Positions 54,067-63,915 of a DNA stretch of 64,000 nt are shown here, piece after piece. The position numbers and the translations under genes are program-made. The notes under the pieces were generated by a model. The model searched no databases. It was given only the letters and a program-made list of their open reading frames with translations, and was not told the DNA's origin. The stretch spans positions 3,449,501 through 3,513,500 of the forward strand of contig NZ_CP042464.1 in NCBI RefSeq assembly GCF_015074785.1, in the 5' to 3' direction. How positions within the stretch are numbered: the first letter of the stretch is position 1; each line of letters starts with the position of its first letter. The stretch comes from Segatella copri. Its GTDB lineage: Bacteria > Bacteroidota > Bacteroidia > Bacteroidales > Bacteroidaceae.

Positions 54067-57000
54067 ATGAAGAATTTAAAAATGATTGAAAAGCCGTTTG
54101 TTTTGCTATTCCTGCTCTGTTTGCTTCCTTTGGGAGTTTCGGCTCAGAGCATAGTGAAAGGTATAGTGACTGATCCAAGTGGAGAACCTGTGATTGGTGC
54201 TACTGTTAAAGTAGATGGTAGCAAACTGGGTGTTGTTACCGACTTGGATGGTAAGTTTAGCGTTGATGCTGCACCTAATGCAACATTGACAATTACCTAT
54301 GTGGGTATGGAGCCTAAGACCGTGAAAGCTGAGGCTGGTAAAACCCTTTCCATTACCTTGAAGGATGATTCAAAAGTTCTTAATGATGTCGTTGTCATCG
54401 GTTATGGCGTTCAGAAGAAGAGCGACCTGACAGGTGCAGTTGCATCTATCAAGAGCGATGACATCAAGGGTTTGTCAGCTACCGATGCCGGTGCTGCCCT
54501 CCAGGGTAAGGCTGCCGGTGTGCAGATTATCAACTCGGGTGGTCCGGGTGAGGCTGCCGATATCCGTATCCGTGGTTATTCTTCCAATAGTGGTAATATC
54601 GGTCCGTTGCTCATTGTCGATGGTCTGAAGGTGGATAATATCCAGTACCTGGATCCATCTATGATTGAAAGCATGGAGGTATTGAAGGATGCCGCTTCTG
54701 CTGCCATCTATGGTGCGCAGGCGGGTAATGGTGTCGTTATCATTACTACCAAGACGGGTGCTGCCAATGGCGGTAAGGCTCAGATTTCTTACAGCAGCAA
54801 GTTCACTATCCAGTCGTTGGGAAAGAGGGCTGATATCTTTGATGCTCCTGAGTATATAGAGTATCACAAGTATTTGGGCGACTTGAACGATGATCTTCTG
54901 AAGAAGAACAACTATAATGGTCAGAACACCAACTGGTATGACGAGGTGTTTGAGAACAGTCTGGCTCACCAGCATAGTCTCACCTTGCAGGCAAGTAACG
55001 GTAAGGGACGTTTCCTCGCCAGCTTGAATATCCTGAACAATGATGGTATCGTTAAAGGTAGCAAGGATACTTATAAGCGTTTCACTGGTCAGATCAATGC
55101 CGACTATGATATCTATAAGTGGTTGAACGTGACTACTAATACATCTTTTGAAAAGTGGAAGACCAAAGGTGTGACCAAGGGTTATGGTTCATTGCTGAAC
55201 TCTGTGGTTTCTATCGATCCTTTGACTCCAGCTTATATCAGTAATGTGGAGGATTTGGCTCCTGGCATGAAGGCAAAGGTAGAAGCCGGTGGCCCAGTTC
55301 CAAGAGATCCAAGCCATAACAATGACTACTATGGTACTTCTAAATATGTAGAAGATGCTACTGGTAACCCTCTCTATCAGCGCGACCGTCATGACACATG
55401 GAATTCTGGTATCAATGTACGTGGTACCGTTGCTGCCAATATCAAGCCATTCAAGGGCTTTACATTTACTTCTCGCTTAGGTTATCGTATCACTCAGAGT
55501 AACTATCATAACTACGAGACTCCATATTGGTTAACATCTATGGCACATAGTGAAAACTATACCATTGAAGCGAATACCAATAATGGTTTGTACTATCAGT
55601 GGGAGAACTTTGCCAACTATTTGACAACAATCGGCAAGCACACTATTGGTGCCATGGCAGGTATGTCGTTTACCAAGAATCATTGGGATAACAGTTCCAT
55701 CAGTTCTACAGGAGGTAACATACTCACATCTTATGAGCCAAACTTCCATTACATCAACTACTTGTTGGCTGATGCAACCAAGAATGTAGGTAACGCTCCT
55801 TCAGATGCCACAGAGTTATCTTACTTTGGCCGTGTATCTTACAGCTATGACAACCGTTACTTCATGCAGGTTAACTTCCGTCGTGATGCTTTCGATACAT
55901 CAAAACTTTCAAAGAAGGCACGTTGGGGTAACTTCCCATCAGTTTCAGCAGGATGGGCTATCAGCAATGAGAAGTTCTTCAAGGACAATATAAGCCGTGA
56001 TGCCATTTCTTTCTTGAAACTTCGTGGTTCTTGGGGTCAGAATGGTAACGTCAATATCTTGAGCGATTATCGTTATGCTTCTACCATAGCTCTTAATCAG
56101 AGTTTCTATCAGTATAATCCTTCTATCGGAGATGGTAAGCTGACTTTAGGTTCTAAGCCTTCCGGACTTGCTAACCCAGACTTGAAGTGGGAAACTTCAG
56201 AGCAGGTTGACCTTGGACTTGATGCGCGATTCCTTAACGACCGTTTAACTTTGGGCTTAGACTGGTATCGTAAGACAACCAAGGACCTCTTGATTGAAAT
56301 CGCTCCTATTCCAGAGATTGGTGTAAACAAGAGAGTTGTTAATACAGGTAAGGTACTTAACTCTGGTCTTGATTTCGAGTTGGGTTGGAGAGATCACATC
56401 AAGGACTTTAAGTATAGTGTGACCGTAAATGGTTCAACTCTGAAGAATGAGGTGAAGGAGGTTTCTAACCTTGTAAGCCGTTTGACCGAAGTAGGTATCG
56501 ATGGATTCAATAACCAGCTTAAGCCTACATTCGAGGCTGGCCATCAGGTATGGTATTTCCGTGGTTACAAGTATGCAGGTGTAGCCGAAGATGGTAGCGC
56601 TCTCTATTATAATAAGAATGGCGAAACAACTTCAGCTCCAACCGATGAAGATAAGCAGGATTTGGGCTCAGGTATTCCTAAGTTTACTTATGGTATTACT
56701 CTTAATGCAGAATATAAGGGCTTTGACCTTACCGTATTTGGAACAGGCTCTGCTGGCAACAAGATTTACAACTTGATGGTTTCTGCTGACCGTCCGTTGA
56801 TCAATGGAATTGATACCTACTGGAAGGATTCTTGGAGAGCAGACCGCACCAATGCTAAATATCCTGATATGAAAAAGGTTGCTACAGACTGGAAGTTCTT
56901 CAGTTCTGATGCAGCTGTGTTCAGTGGCTCGTATTTCAAGATCAAGCAGATTCAGTTGGGCTATACATTGCCAAAGGCTATCTCTAGCGTGGCAGGTATC

Positions 57001-57168
57001 AGCAATCTTCGTGTATATTGCTCACTGGATGATTTCTTCACCATTACCAAGTATCCTGGCGCAGACCCAGAGACCGCTTCTATGAATAGTGGTGCCTCTC
57101 GTGGTTTTGATAATGGTACTTATCCAACTTCCAAGAAGGTGGTATTTGGTATCAATGTAACATTCTAA
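54067..57168 (+). CDS. SusC-type TonB-dependent transporter 3
   Basis: A 1033-residue outer-membrane transporter with signal peptide (about 1-26), CarboxypepD_reg-like domain (VKGIVTDPSGEPVIGATVKV), plug (VVIGYGVQKKSDLTGAVASI; LLIVDGLKVDNIQYLDPSMI) and a barrel ending KKVVFGINVTF. It pairs with the SusD 19 bases downstream. The following GH43, GH8 and esterase genes point to decorated xylo-oligosaccharides as substrate. Its likely native promoter lies 1.5 kb upstream beyond an IS. Confidence 0.95.
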   Translation: MKNLKMIEKPFVLLFLLCLLPLGVSAQSIVKGIVTDPSGEPVIGATVKVDGSKLGVVTDLDGKFSVDAAPNATLTITYVGMEPKTVKAEAGKTLSITLKDDSKVLNDVVVIGYGVQKKSDLTGAVASIKSDDIKGLSATDAGAALQGKAAGVQIINSGGPGEAADIRIRGYSSNSGNIGPLLIVDGLKVDNIQYLDPSMIESMEVLKDAASAAIYGAQAGNGVVIITTKTGAANGGKAQISYSSKFTIQSLGKRADIFDAPEYIEYHKYLGDLNDDLLKKNNYNGQNTNWYDEVFENSLAHQHSLTLQASNGKGRFLASLNILNNDGIVKGSKDTYKRFTGQINADYDIYKWLNVTTNTSFEKWKTKGVTKGYGSLLNSVVSIDPLTPAYISNVEDLAPGMKAKVEAGGPVPRDPSHNNDYYGTSKYVEDATGNPLYQRDRHDTWNSGINVRGTVAANIKPFKGFTFTSRLGYRITQSNYHNYETPYWLTSMAHSENYTIEANTNNGLYYQWENFANYLTTIGKHTIGAMAGMSFTKNHWDNSSISSTGGNILTSYEPNFHYINYLLADATKNVGNAPSDATELSYFGRVSYSYDNRYFMQVNFRRDAFDTSKLSKKARWGNFPSVSAGWAISNEKFFKDNISRDAISFLKLRGSWGQNGNVNILSDYRYASTIALNQSFYQYNPSIGDGKLTLGSKPSGLANPDLKWETSEQVDLGLDARFLNDRLTLGLDWYRKTTKDLLIEIAPIPEIGVNKRVVNTGKVLNSGLDFELGWRDHIKDFKYSVTVNGSTLKNEVKEVSNLVSRLTEVGIDGFNNQLKPTFEAGHQVWYFRGYKYAGVAEDGSALYYNKNGETTSAPTDEDKQDLGSGIPKFTYGITLNAEYKGFDLTVFGTGSAGNKIYNLMVSADRPLINGIDTYWKDSWRADRTNAKYPDMKKVATDWKFFSSDAAVFSGSYFKIKQIQLGYTLPKAISSVAGISNLRVYCSLDDFFTITKYPGADPETASMNSGASRGFDNGTYPTSKKVVFGINVTF

Positions 57169-57187
57169 CCTTTAATATTCAAAAACA

Positions 57188-58984
57188 ATGAAGAAAATAT
57201 TATTTTCAACAATATTGACTCTTGCTGCCACAGGAACAATGACGCTCACTACATCTTGTGAGGATCAGCTTGACATTGAGCAGAAGGGTGTAATACTTAC
57301 CGAGAACTTCTATAAGACCGATGCTGATGCAGAGGCGGCCCTCGTTGCTGCATACGAAAGCTTTATGTGTAATGTGATGGGACGTAACCACGATGGTGGT
57401 GGCCCAGGTATTTATACTCCATTGAAACTGATAGTCAATGAGTGTGGAGACGATGTGTTGGCAGCAGGTGCCAACTCTGGTGATAATACGTTTGGTATCA
57501 TGCTCAATCAGTTCTATTATGATGCTGAGGCTGAGGTGCCAAAGTTTATGTACACAGGACTCTATCACTCTGTATATGACTGTAACCTTGTACTCGATCA
57601 CTTTGCCAAGGGTACTACCGCTGTGCAGAAACGTTGCGCCGCAGAGGCTCGTGTGCTTCGTGCTTATGATTATTTCCTGTTGGCTAATCTCTGGGGTACT
57701 CCACCATTGGTAACTAAAGCTCTGGATCCTACTGCACAGCCTTTTAATTGTGATAAGGATCCTGAGCATCCTATGAATCACCAACAGTTGATAGAGTGGA
57801 TTGCGCAGGAATGTGAGAATGCTGCCAATGATTTGGATGAGCGTAAAAGTAAGGATGACAAGGATGGAGCAGTGAAGGTAACCAAGGGCTTTGCATGGGC
57901 TCTTGCCGGAAAGGCTTACCTCTTCGCCGGTAAATATGAAGAGGCTAAAACTGCCCTTAAAAAGGTTATAGACTCGGAGAAGTATGATCTTGTTCCTGGT
58001 GAGAAATATGCCGACAACTTCCATATCGAGGGTGATGCCAACGAGGAGAAGGTATTTGAAGTCAACTTCGAGTATAATACAGGTAAGTCCAATTGGGGTG
58101 GTATGATTCAGCGTTCTAGCTGGATGGAGACCAACTATTGGGATTGGCGTGCTGATCACTTTGTGGTTTCTCCTAACAAGGTTTATTGTGGCGGCGTTGA
58201 TGGCTGGGGTGGCCTTGGCGTGCCTCAGTGGTTTGGTGACGAGTTCTATAAAAATGATGGTGATCACTCTTATCGCTTGAATGCTACTTTAAAGCATATT
58301 GATGATGCGGTTTATCATATGCCTTACGGCAAGAAAGAAATCGATAATATGACTGACGAGCAGAAGAAAACCAGTGACAAGATTGGCATCAATGACCCTG
58401 TTCAGGGACTCTACGGCAACTCTACCTGGTTGGCGTTCAAGCAAATAATGAGAGCTCCTGATACTCAAGGTAAGAAATATGGTGATAACATTCGCTTGAA
58501 TAATTATCTTGTCATGCGTTACGCTGAGGTTTTGCTCAATTATGCAGAGGCTTGTATTCAGACAGGCGATCTGGATGAAGCTAAGATATATATCAATAAG
58601 ATTCAGGAGCGCGCCGGTTCAAAGACAGTCAGTGAAACTGTTGATATGGATGTGTTGATGAAAGAAAAGTCATATGAACTTTGGCTTGAAGGCTGTCGTT
58701 GGTTCGATATCATGCGATGGAATGATACAAAGGCCAAAGAGCGTTTGACTAAGGCTGGTACAGTCGTGCCACATTTGTTTGATAAGGTTTTCAGAGCTCC
58801 AAAGGCAGACGACCAGGATGTAACTTGGGAGCATGGATCAGAAGCAAACAGCCGTTTCTATACGACCAACACTCCTGAGACTAATTTCAAGGTAGGTTTC
58901 AAGGAGGGCAAGCATGAGTTCTTCCCTTATCCACAGACCGTGTTGGATAAGAACCCTAACCTGAAGCAGAATCCTGGTTGGTAA
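57188..58984 (+). CDS. SusD-type surface glycan-binding lipoprotein 3
   Basis: A 598-residue lipoprotein with lipobox LTTSC. SusD features: EARVLRAYDYFLLANLWGTP, YLVMRYAEVLLNYAEACIQT, EKSYELWLEGCRWFDIMRWN and the LKQNPGW end. It works with the upstream SusC. A terminator-like hairpin follows, before the enzyme genes. Confidence 0.95.
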   Translation: MKKILFSTILTLAATGTMTLTTSCEDQLDIEQKGVILTENFYKTDADAEAALVAAYESFMCNVMGRNHDGGGPGIYTPLKLIVNECGDDVLAAGANSGDNTFGIMLNQFYYDAEAEVPKFMYTGLYHSVYDCNLVLDHFAKGTTAVQKRCAAEARVLRAYDYFLLANLWGTPPLVTKALDPTAQPFNCDKDPEHPMNHQQLIEWIAQECENAANDLDERKSKDDKDGAVKVTKGFAWALAGKAYLFAGKYEEAKTALKKVIDSEKYDLVPGEKYADNFHIEGDANEEKVFEVNFEYNTGKSNWGGMIQRSSWMETNYWDWRADHFVVSPNKVYCGGVDGWGGLGVPQWFGDEFYKNDGDHSYRLNATLKHIDDAVYHMPYGKKEIDNMTDEQKKTSDKIGINDPVQGLYGNSTWLAFKQIMRAPDTQGKKYGDNIRLNNYLVMRYAEVLLNYAEACIQTGDLDEAKIYINKIQERAGSKTVSETVDMDVLMKEKSYELWLEGCRWFDIMRWNDTKAKERLTKAGTVVPHLFDKVFRAPKADDQDVTWEHGSEANSRFYTTNTPETNFKVGFKEGKHEFFPYPQTVLDKNPNLKQNPGW

Positions 58985-59047
58985 TCATGAAGTTGTTTTG
59001 TTAATATAGTGTTTTTAGTTTAAAGAACTATAGATTGTTTGACAATT

Positions 59048-59082
59048 AGGGGGTGTTTTGAAAAAAAGCACTCCCTTTTTTT
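59048..59082 (+). terminator. Terminator or attenuator between susD and the enzyme genes
   Basis: AGGGGGTGTTTT pairs with AAAGCACTCCCT with G-U pairs across GAAAA, then TTTTTTT. It lies 64 bases after susD and 22 bases before the next ATG, so partial read-through would set enzyme levels below transporter levels. Confidence 0.8.
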
Positions 59083-59103
59083 CTTCTTTAAAGGAATTTA
59101 TGT

Positions 59104-61620
59104 ATGAAAACATGGATGTGTGCCTTGATGCTGGCGTTATCGACAGGAGCTTCGGCTCAGAACCCGATTATCAGCGGACAGTATTCTGCTGATCCTACGG
59201 CTCGCGTGTTCAATGGGAAGATGTATCTTTATCCTTCTCATGACATTCCGAGTCCTATCGAGAAACTGAAGGAATGGTTCTGCATGGCAGATTATCACGT
59301 TTTCTCTTCTGCCAATCTTACAGAATGGCAGGATCATGGAGTCATCGTTTCGCAGGACAAAGTACCTTGGGTACAGGACGGCAGTTATACGATGTGGGCT
59401 CCTGACTGTGTGGAGAAAGATGGGAAATATTATTTCTATTTCCCTGCCGCTCCGAAAGGGGAGGAGAAGGGATTCGGAATAGGTGTTGCGGTTGCCGACC
59501 AGCCTGAAGGACCGTTTATGCCGATGTGGAAACCCATAGAGGGTGTGCACGGCATAGATCCTTGTGTGCTGATAGATAAGGACGGACAGGCTTATATCTA
59601 CTGGGCGGGAGCAGGATTGCACATGGCTAAGCTGAAACCAAACATGACGGAACTTGCCTCGGAACCCAAACTGGTAGAGGGATTGCCTGAAGGATTCAAG
59701 GAAGGACCATTTGCCTTCGAGCGTAACGGCAAATATTATTTCACCTTCCCTTGGGTACGTGAAAAGAATGGAACCGAAACGCTGGCTTATGCCATGGCTG
59801 ACCATCCGATGGGACCTTTCACATTCAAGGGCATCATCATGGATGAGTCGCCTACGAAGTGCTGGACCAATCATCATAGCATCGTGGAATATCAGGGACA
59901 GTGGTATCTCTTCTATCATCATAATGATTATTCGCCTAAGTTCGACAAGAACCGCTCGGTGCGAATCGACTCTCTGAACTTCAATCCCGACGGAACGATA
60001 CAGAAGGTGATACCTACGCTAAGAGGTGTGGGATTGACGAAGGCACGTTCGCATATTCAGATTGACCGTTATTCTGCGCTGCAAGGCAAGGGTATTGGTA
60101 TTGAATATCTGGATAAGAACAACTGCTTTGCCGGCTGGAAGACTCTCTTCTCTAAATCGAATACTGCCCTTATATATAATAAGGTGGATTTCGGTAATGA
60201 GAAGGTGGAAGAAATCACCGTTCGTGCCAAGTCTTCAAAGGGCGGTGTGCTCGTAGTCAGAGCCGATGGCAAGAAGGGTAATATCATCGCTAAGGTGAAG
60301 ATTCCGAAGTCGGCTGGCTGGAAGAATATCCGTGCCCAGGTGCTTCATGCTCCTCAGGGCGTTCATGATCTCCATGTATCCTTGCAGAGTGGAGCCGATG
60401 TTGAGGTAGACTGGCTGGGCTTCGATGCGTTGCCTTGGGAAAAGGGTGCTTTCGAAACTCACCAGTATCGCAATCTCTTTGCCGAGATGGGCTATAAGCA
60501 GGCTGATATTGACAGGAAGGTGAACGAAGTGTTCAATGATGTATTCTACGGTAAGAACAAGGTCTATTTCGAGGTGGGCGATTCCATGGGATATGTCAGC
60601 GATATAAAGAACAATGATGTGAGAACCGAAGGCATGTCGTATGGAATGATGGCTGCCGTGCAGTTTGACAAGAAGGACATCTTCGACCGCCTCTGGCGAT
60701 GGAGCAAGAAATACATGCAGCATCAGGAAGGACCTTATAAGGGCTATTTCGCATGGAGCTGCAAGACTGATGGAACGAGAAATGCGCAGGGAGCCGCATC
60801 GGATGGTGAACTCTATTTCGTAACTTCGCTCATCTTTGCATCCAACCGATGGGGCAATGATACAGGCATCAACTATCTGAAGGAAGCGCAGCATATTCTG
60901 GATTGCAGCATGCTGAAGGCGGGAATGGACCGCACAGCTCCGCTCATCAATCTTGAACATCAGCTCATCACCTTTACGCCCGATCATTGGGGCGGGAAGT
61001 TTACCGACCCTTCTTACCATCTCCCTGCCTTTTACGAGGTTTGGGCTAAATGGGCTAACGACGGACGTTCCCAGTTCTGGAAGGAGTGTGCTGAGAAAAG
61101 CCGTGAGTTCCTGCATAAGTGTATCAATGAGAAGACGGGCTTGAACCCGGACTATTGCAACTATGATGGCAGTCTGATGAAGACCGGTCAGTTGCTGGGT
61201 GATGCTTTCCGTTATGACTCATGGCGAGTGCCAATGAACATAGCGCTCGATTATTCCTGGGCTTGCAAGGATAAGGAGTGGCAGCAGAAATATGCCAATA
61301 CGCTGCAGAACTTCCTGTATAGTAAGGGCATTGATTCTTTCCTGGACCAGTATAATGTAGATGGCACAATGGTAGAAGATATTCTGCCGGCAGGTACGGC
61401 TCCTAAGGCACTCCGCCATTCCATCGGTTTTGTTGCCACTTCGGCTGCGGCTTCATTGGTCAGCAATCATGTGAAGGGTAGGGAATTCGTCAGTCATTTC
61501 TGGAATGCCAAGCATGAGCCAGACAAAGAAGGCTTCTTCGATGGCTACTACGACGGACTGTTGCGTCTCTTCGCCTTCATGCATCTGAGTGGCCGTTATC
61601 AGATTATCGAACCTCAATAA
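59104..61620 (+). CDS. GH43 - CBM6-like - GH8 (reducing-end xylose-releasing) fusion enzyme
   Basis: An 838-residue exported enzyme. Residues about 20-320 are GH43 (base in GQYSADPTARVF, HGIDPCVLIDKDG, acid Glu in KEGPFAFERNGKYYF). Residues about 325-445 are a CBM6-like jelly roll. Residues about 455-835 match GH8 reducing-end exo-oligoxylanases: EVGDSMGYVSDIKNNDVRTE, EGMSYGMMAAVQ (acid Glu) and GYFAWSCKTDGTRNAQGAAS. One protein could thus trim side chains or non-reducing ends and also release xylose from the reducing end. Both halves look intact. Confidence 0.92.
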   Translation: MKTWMCALMLALSTGASAQNPIISGQYSADPTARVFNGKMYLYPSHDIPSPIEKLKEWFCMADYHVFSSANLTEWQDHGVIVSQDKVPWVQDGSYTMWAPDCVEKDGKYYFYFPAAPKGEEKGFGIGVAVADQPEGPFMPMWKPIEGVHGIDPCVLIDKDGQAYIYWAGAGLHMAKLKPNMTELASEPKLVEGLPEGFKEGPFAFERNGKYYFTFPWVREKNGTETLAYAMADHPMGPFTFKGIIMDESPTKCWTNHHSIVEYQGQWYLFYHHNDYSPKFDKNRSVRIDSLNFNPDGTIQKVIPTLRGVGLTKARSHIQIDRYSALQGKGIGIEYLDKNNCFAGWKTLFSKSNTALIYNKVDFGNEKVEEITVRAKSSKGGVLVVRADGKKGNIIAKVKIPKSAGWKNIRAQVLHAPQGVHDLHVSLQSGADVEVDWLGFDALPWEKGAFETHQYRNLFAEMGYKQADIDRKVNEVFNDVFYGKNKVYFEVGDSMGYVSDIKNNDVRTEGMSYGMMAAVQFDKKDIFDRLWRWSKKYMQHQEGPYKGYFAWSCKTDGTRNAQGAASDGELYFVTSLIFASNRWGNDTGINYLKEAQHILDCSMLKAGMDRTAPLINLEHQLITFTPDHWGGKFTDPSYHLPAFYEVWAKWANDGRSQFWKECAEKSREFLHKCINEKTGLNPDYCNYDGSLMKTGQLLGDAFRYDSWRVPMNIALDYSWACKDKEWQQKYANTLQNFLYSKGIDSFLDQYNVDGTMVEDILPAGTAPKALRHSIGFVATSAAASLVSNHVKGREFVSHFWNAKHEPDKEGFFDGYYDGLLRLFAFMHLSGRYQIIEPQ

Positions 61621-61633
61621 TAATGAATAGTCT

Positions 61634-62338
61634 ATGTACAACATTTTCAATAAAATAGTTAGATTGTTTTGTTTATGTGTATTCCTTTTTGGGCATTCCA
61701 CTGCGGATGCCCAAAATAGGAATTTACCTGCAGACATCAATCCTTATTTCGGACCAGTCGGCAAGCAGGCTGTCATGCCTAATGCGGCTGGCTTTATTCA
61801 GAGATGGTTGCTCCTGGAGTCAATCTCTATGCCGGTCAAGAGCAATGTCGTTTTTACTGATTCTTATCTGAAGGAGATATTCCATACGCAGTATTTCCCT
61901 AACCAGATGGAAACAGTTCCTAAGGATGGAGCCGTCGTGAAGGTGGGCAAGGAAAAACTGAAATGGCATGCGCTGGACAGTAAACTGTTTAATGTGAAGC
62001 TCTTCCGTTTCGCTACTTCATTTAAGAAACCCAAGTATGGTGTCTTGTTCTGGGCGGTTACCATTATCGATTGCCCTGAGGAGATGAAAGACGTCCGCTT
62101 GTCTGTTGGCTCGAATGGTGCTTCCATGTGGTGGCTCAATGGTGAGGAGGCGGTGATGCTCGAAGGCGACCGAAGAATGGTTCGCGATGATGTGGTTTCT
62201 AAGAAGCTTACCTTGAAGAAAGGTAGGAATATTCTTCGTGGTGCAGTAATCAATGGTCCTGGTATGAGTGACTTCTGTGTCCGATTCATCGACGGACAGG
62301 GCAAGCCTGTCAGAAACCTGTCTATTCACGTGAAGTAG
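61634..62338 (+). CDS. Exported protein of unknown function in the xylan locus
   Basis: A 234-residue protein with a signal peptide (about 1-27, ending TADAQ). The body looks all-beta, like a sugar-binding jelly roll: GVLFWAVTIIDCPEEM, LSVGSNGASMWWLNGEEAVM and GRNILRGAVINGPGMSDFCV. No catalytic motif is visible. It sits 13 bases after the GH43-GH8 gene and ends just before the next GH43, so it is probably a non-catalytic helper or carbohydrate-binding protein of this operon. Confidence 0.8.
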   Translation: MYNIFNKIVRLFCLCVFLFGHSTADAQNRNLPADINPYFGPVGKQAVMPNAAGFIQRWLLLESISMPVKSNVVFTDSYLKEIFHTQYFPNQMETVPKDGAVVKVGKEKLKWHALDSKLFNVKLFRFATSFKKPKYGVLFWAVTIIDCPEEMKDVRLSVGSNGASMWWLNGEEAVMLEGDRRMVRDDVVSKKLTLKKGRNILRGAVINGPGMSDFCVRFIDGQGKPVRNLSIHVK

Positions 62339-62358
62339 TGCAATCAATAAAGAAAGTT

Positions 62359-63849
62359 ATGAAACAGAACAATATATTTTTCAGATATTTTAGCCCGGTT
62401 GCTGCTCAGCAGAAACTTTATGCCGCTGCTTTGGTTGCCTTGTTGTCTTCCTCTGCTTACGAGGCAGAAGCCCAGGTGGGCGAACCTTTCATTCATGATC
62501 CTTCTACCATTGCCCTGTGTGATGGAAAGTATTATACCTTTGGAACGGGTGAAGGTGGAATCTGGTCGGAGGATGGCTGGACCTGGCAGGGTGGTGCTGT
62601 TCGTCCCGGCAGAGGAGCGGCTCCTGATGTGTTGAAGATTGGCGACCGTTATCTTGTAGCCTACAGTGCTACGGGTGGTGGATTGGGAGGCAGTCATCGC
62701 GGTGATGTCCTGACGATGTGGAACAAAACGCTCGATCCGAAATCGCCTGATTTCAAATATACTGAACCGGTGGTGGTTGCTTCATCCTTAGATGATGAAG
62801 ACTGTGATGCCATTGATGCGGGCTTGTTGCTCGACCCTACTACCGGCAGACTCTGGCTCAGCTATGGTACCTATTTCGGATTTATCCGTCTGGTAGAACT
62901 TGATCCGAAGACAGGTAAGCGGATGGAAGGCAACGAACCCGTCAATATCGCCATCGACTGTGAAGCTACTGATTTGATTTACCGCAACGGCTGGTATTAT
63001 CTTCTCGGCACTCATGGCACCTGTTGCGATGGTCCTAATTCTACCTACAATATCGTGGTGGGACGTTCGCGAAAGATAACCGGTCCATACGTAGATAATG
63101 TGGGCAGAGAGATGTTGCAGGGCGGTGGAAAGATGGTGATTGCTGCCAACAATCTGAAGACGGGCCCCGGTCACTTCGGACGCTATATTGAGGAAGAGGG
63201 TGTAGAAAAAATGTCGTTCCACTATGAGTCTGATTTCAGACAGGGAGGACGAAGCGTGTTGGCTATCCGTCCTTTGTTGTGGAAGAACGACTGGCCTGTG
63301 GCTGGCGAAGAATTTCATGCCGGAACTTACGAGATAGAATCGGAACGAAGAGGCTATGCCCTGGAGATTGCCGTAGATTTCGTGAGAATGCAGCGGGATA
63401 TCGAACCTTTCTGGATTAAGCCAACCAAGCCTCTGAAGAATATCGAGCCTCAGACCTTGAAGGAGGTAGAGGCAGAATGGCCTAAGGGCGAGGTGAAGGT
63501 AAGAATGAACGATTATATGTTCCGTCCTCATCAGAAGTGGAGTATCATGCCTGCCGGAAAGGGTGGTTATCTGGGTGGTCCTTATTATAAAATCTGCATA
63601 GAAGGCACTACTCGCTATCTTACCGCAACCGCTCAGCATGATGTCATCGCCAAACCTGAGTTTACGGGTGAAGATGCCCAGCTTTGGCGCATCGAACAGC
63701 TCACCGATGGCACCTATCGCATCATGCCTAAGGCAGTGCCAGGCACTGAAGAGAAACTGGCATTGGTTTCACTCGGCGACTGTACCCCAGGCTTGGCTCC
63801 CTTCGATTTCAACAGCGATAATTCTAAATGGAATTTCAGACAACAATAA
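62359..63849 (+). CDS. GH43 enzyme with a ricin-type/beta-trefoil-like C-terminus
   Basis: A 496-residue exported enzyme (ATG at 62359; a GTG at 62338 is the alternative). The GH43 propeller (about 45-330) shows FIHDPSTIALCDGKYYTFGT, CDAIDAGLLLDPTTGRLWLS and the acid-Glu region DCEATDLIYRNGWYYLLGTH. The sequence is nearer to arabinanase-like GH43 enzymes than to the first GH43 of the window. The C-terminal 110 residues (QLWRIEQLTDGTYRIMPKAV) resemble a beta-trefoil carbohydrate-binding domain. Co-transcribed with its upstream neighbours. Confidence 0.88.
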   Translation: MKQNNIFFRYFSPVAAQQKLYAAALVALLSSSAYEAEAQVGEPFIHDPSTIALCDGKYYTFGTGEGGIWSEDGWTWQGGAVRPGRGAAPDVLKIGDRYLVAYSATGGGLGGSHRGDVLTMWNKTLDPKSPDFKYTEPVVVASSLDDEDCDAIDAGLLLDPTTGRLWLSYGTYFGFIRLVELDPKTGKRMEGNEPVNIAIDCEATDLIYRNGWYYLLGTHGTCCDGPNSTYNIVVGRSRKITGPYVDNVGREMLQGGGKMVIAANNLKTGPGHFGRYIEEEGVEKMSFHYESDFRQGGRSVLAIRPLLWKNDWPVAGEEFHAGTYEIESERRGYALEIAVDFVRMQRDIEPFWIKPTKPLKNIEPQTLKEVEAEWPKGEVKVRMNDYMFRPHQKWSIMPAGKGGYLGGPYYKICIEGTTRYLTATAQHDVIAKPEFTGEDAQLWRIEQLTDGTYRIMPKAVPGTEEKLALVSLGDCTPGLAPFDFNSDNSKWNFRQQ

Positions 63850-63915
63850 ATTCATGATGATTTGACAATCGAGAAGCGTCCCAATCATAAACCCTCTAAT
63901 AAAATAAACAGAAGT

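Noticed and set aside
57206-58267. 353-codon minus-strand frame opposite the third susD
   Set aside because: Shadow of a recognised SusD gene with no promoter or family features.
59041-59103. Independent HTCS-type promoter for the GH43-GH8 gene
   Set aside because: No TANNTTTG and no 21-bp boxes were seen; the gap is filled by a terminator-like hairpin, so read-through is more likely.
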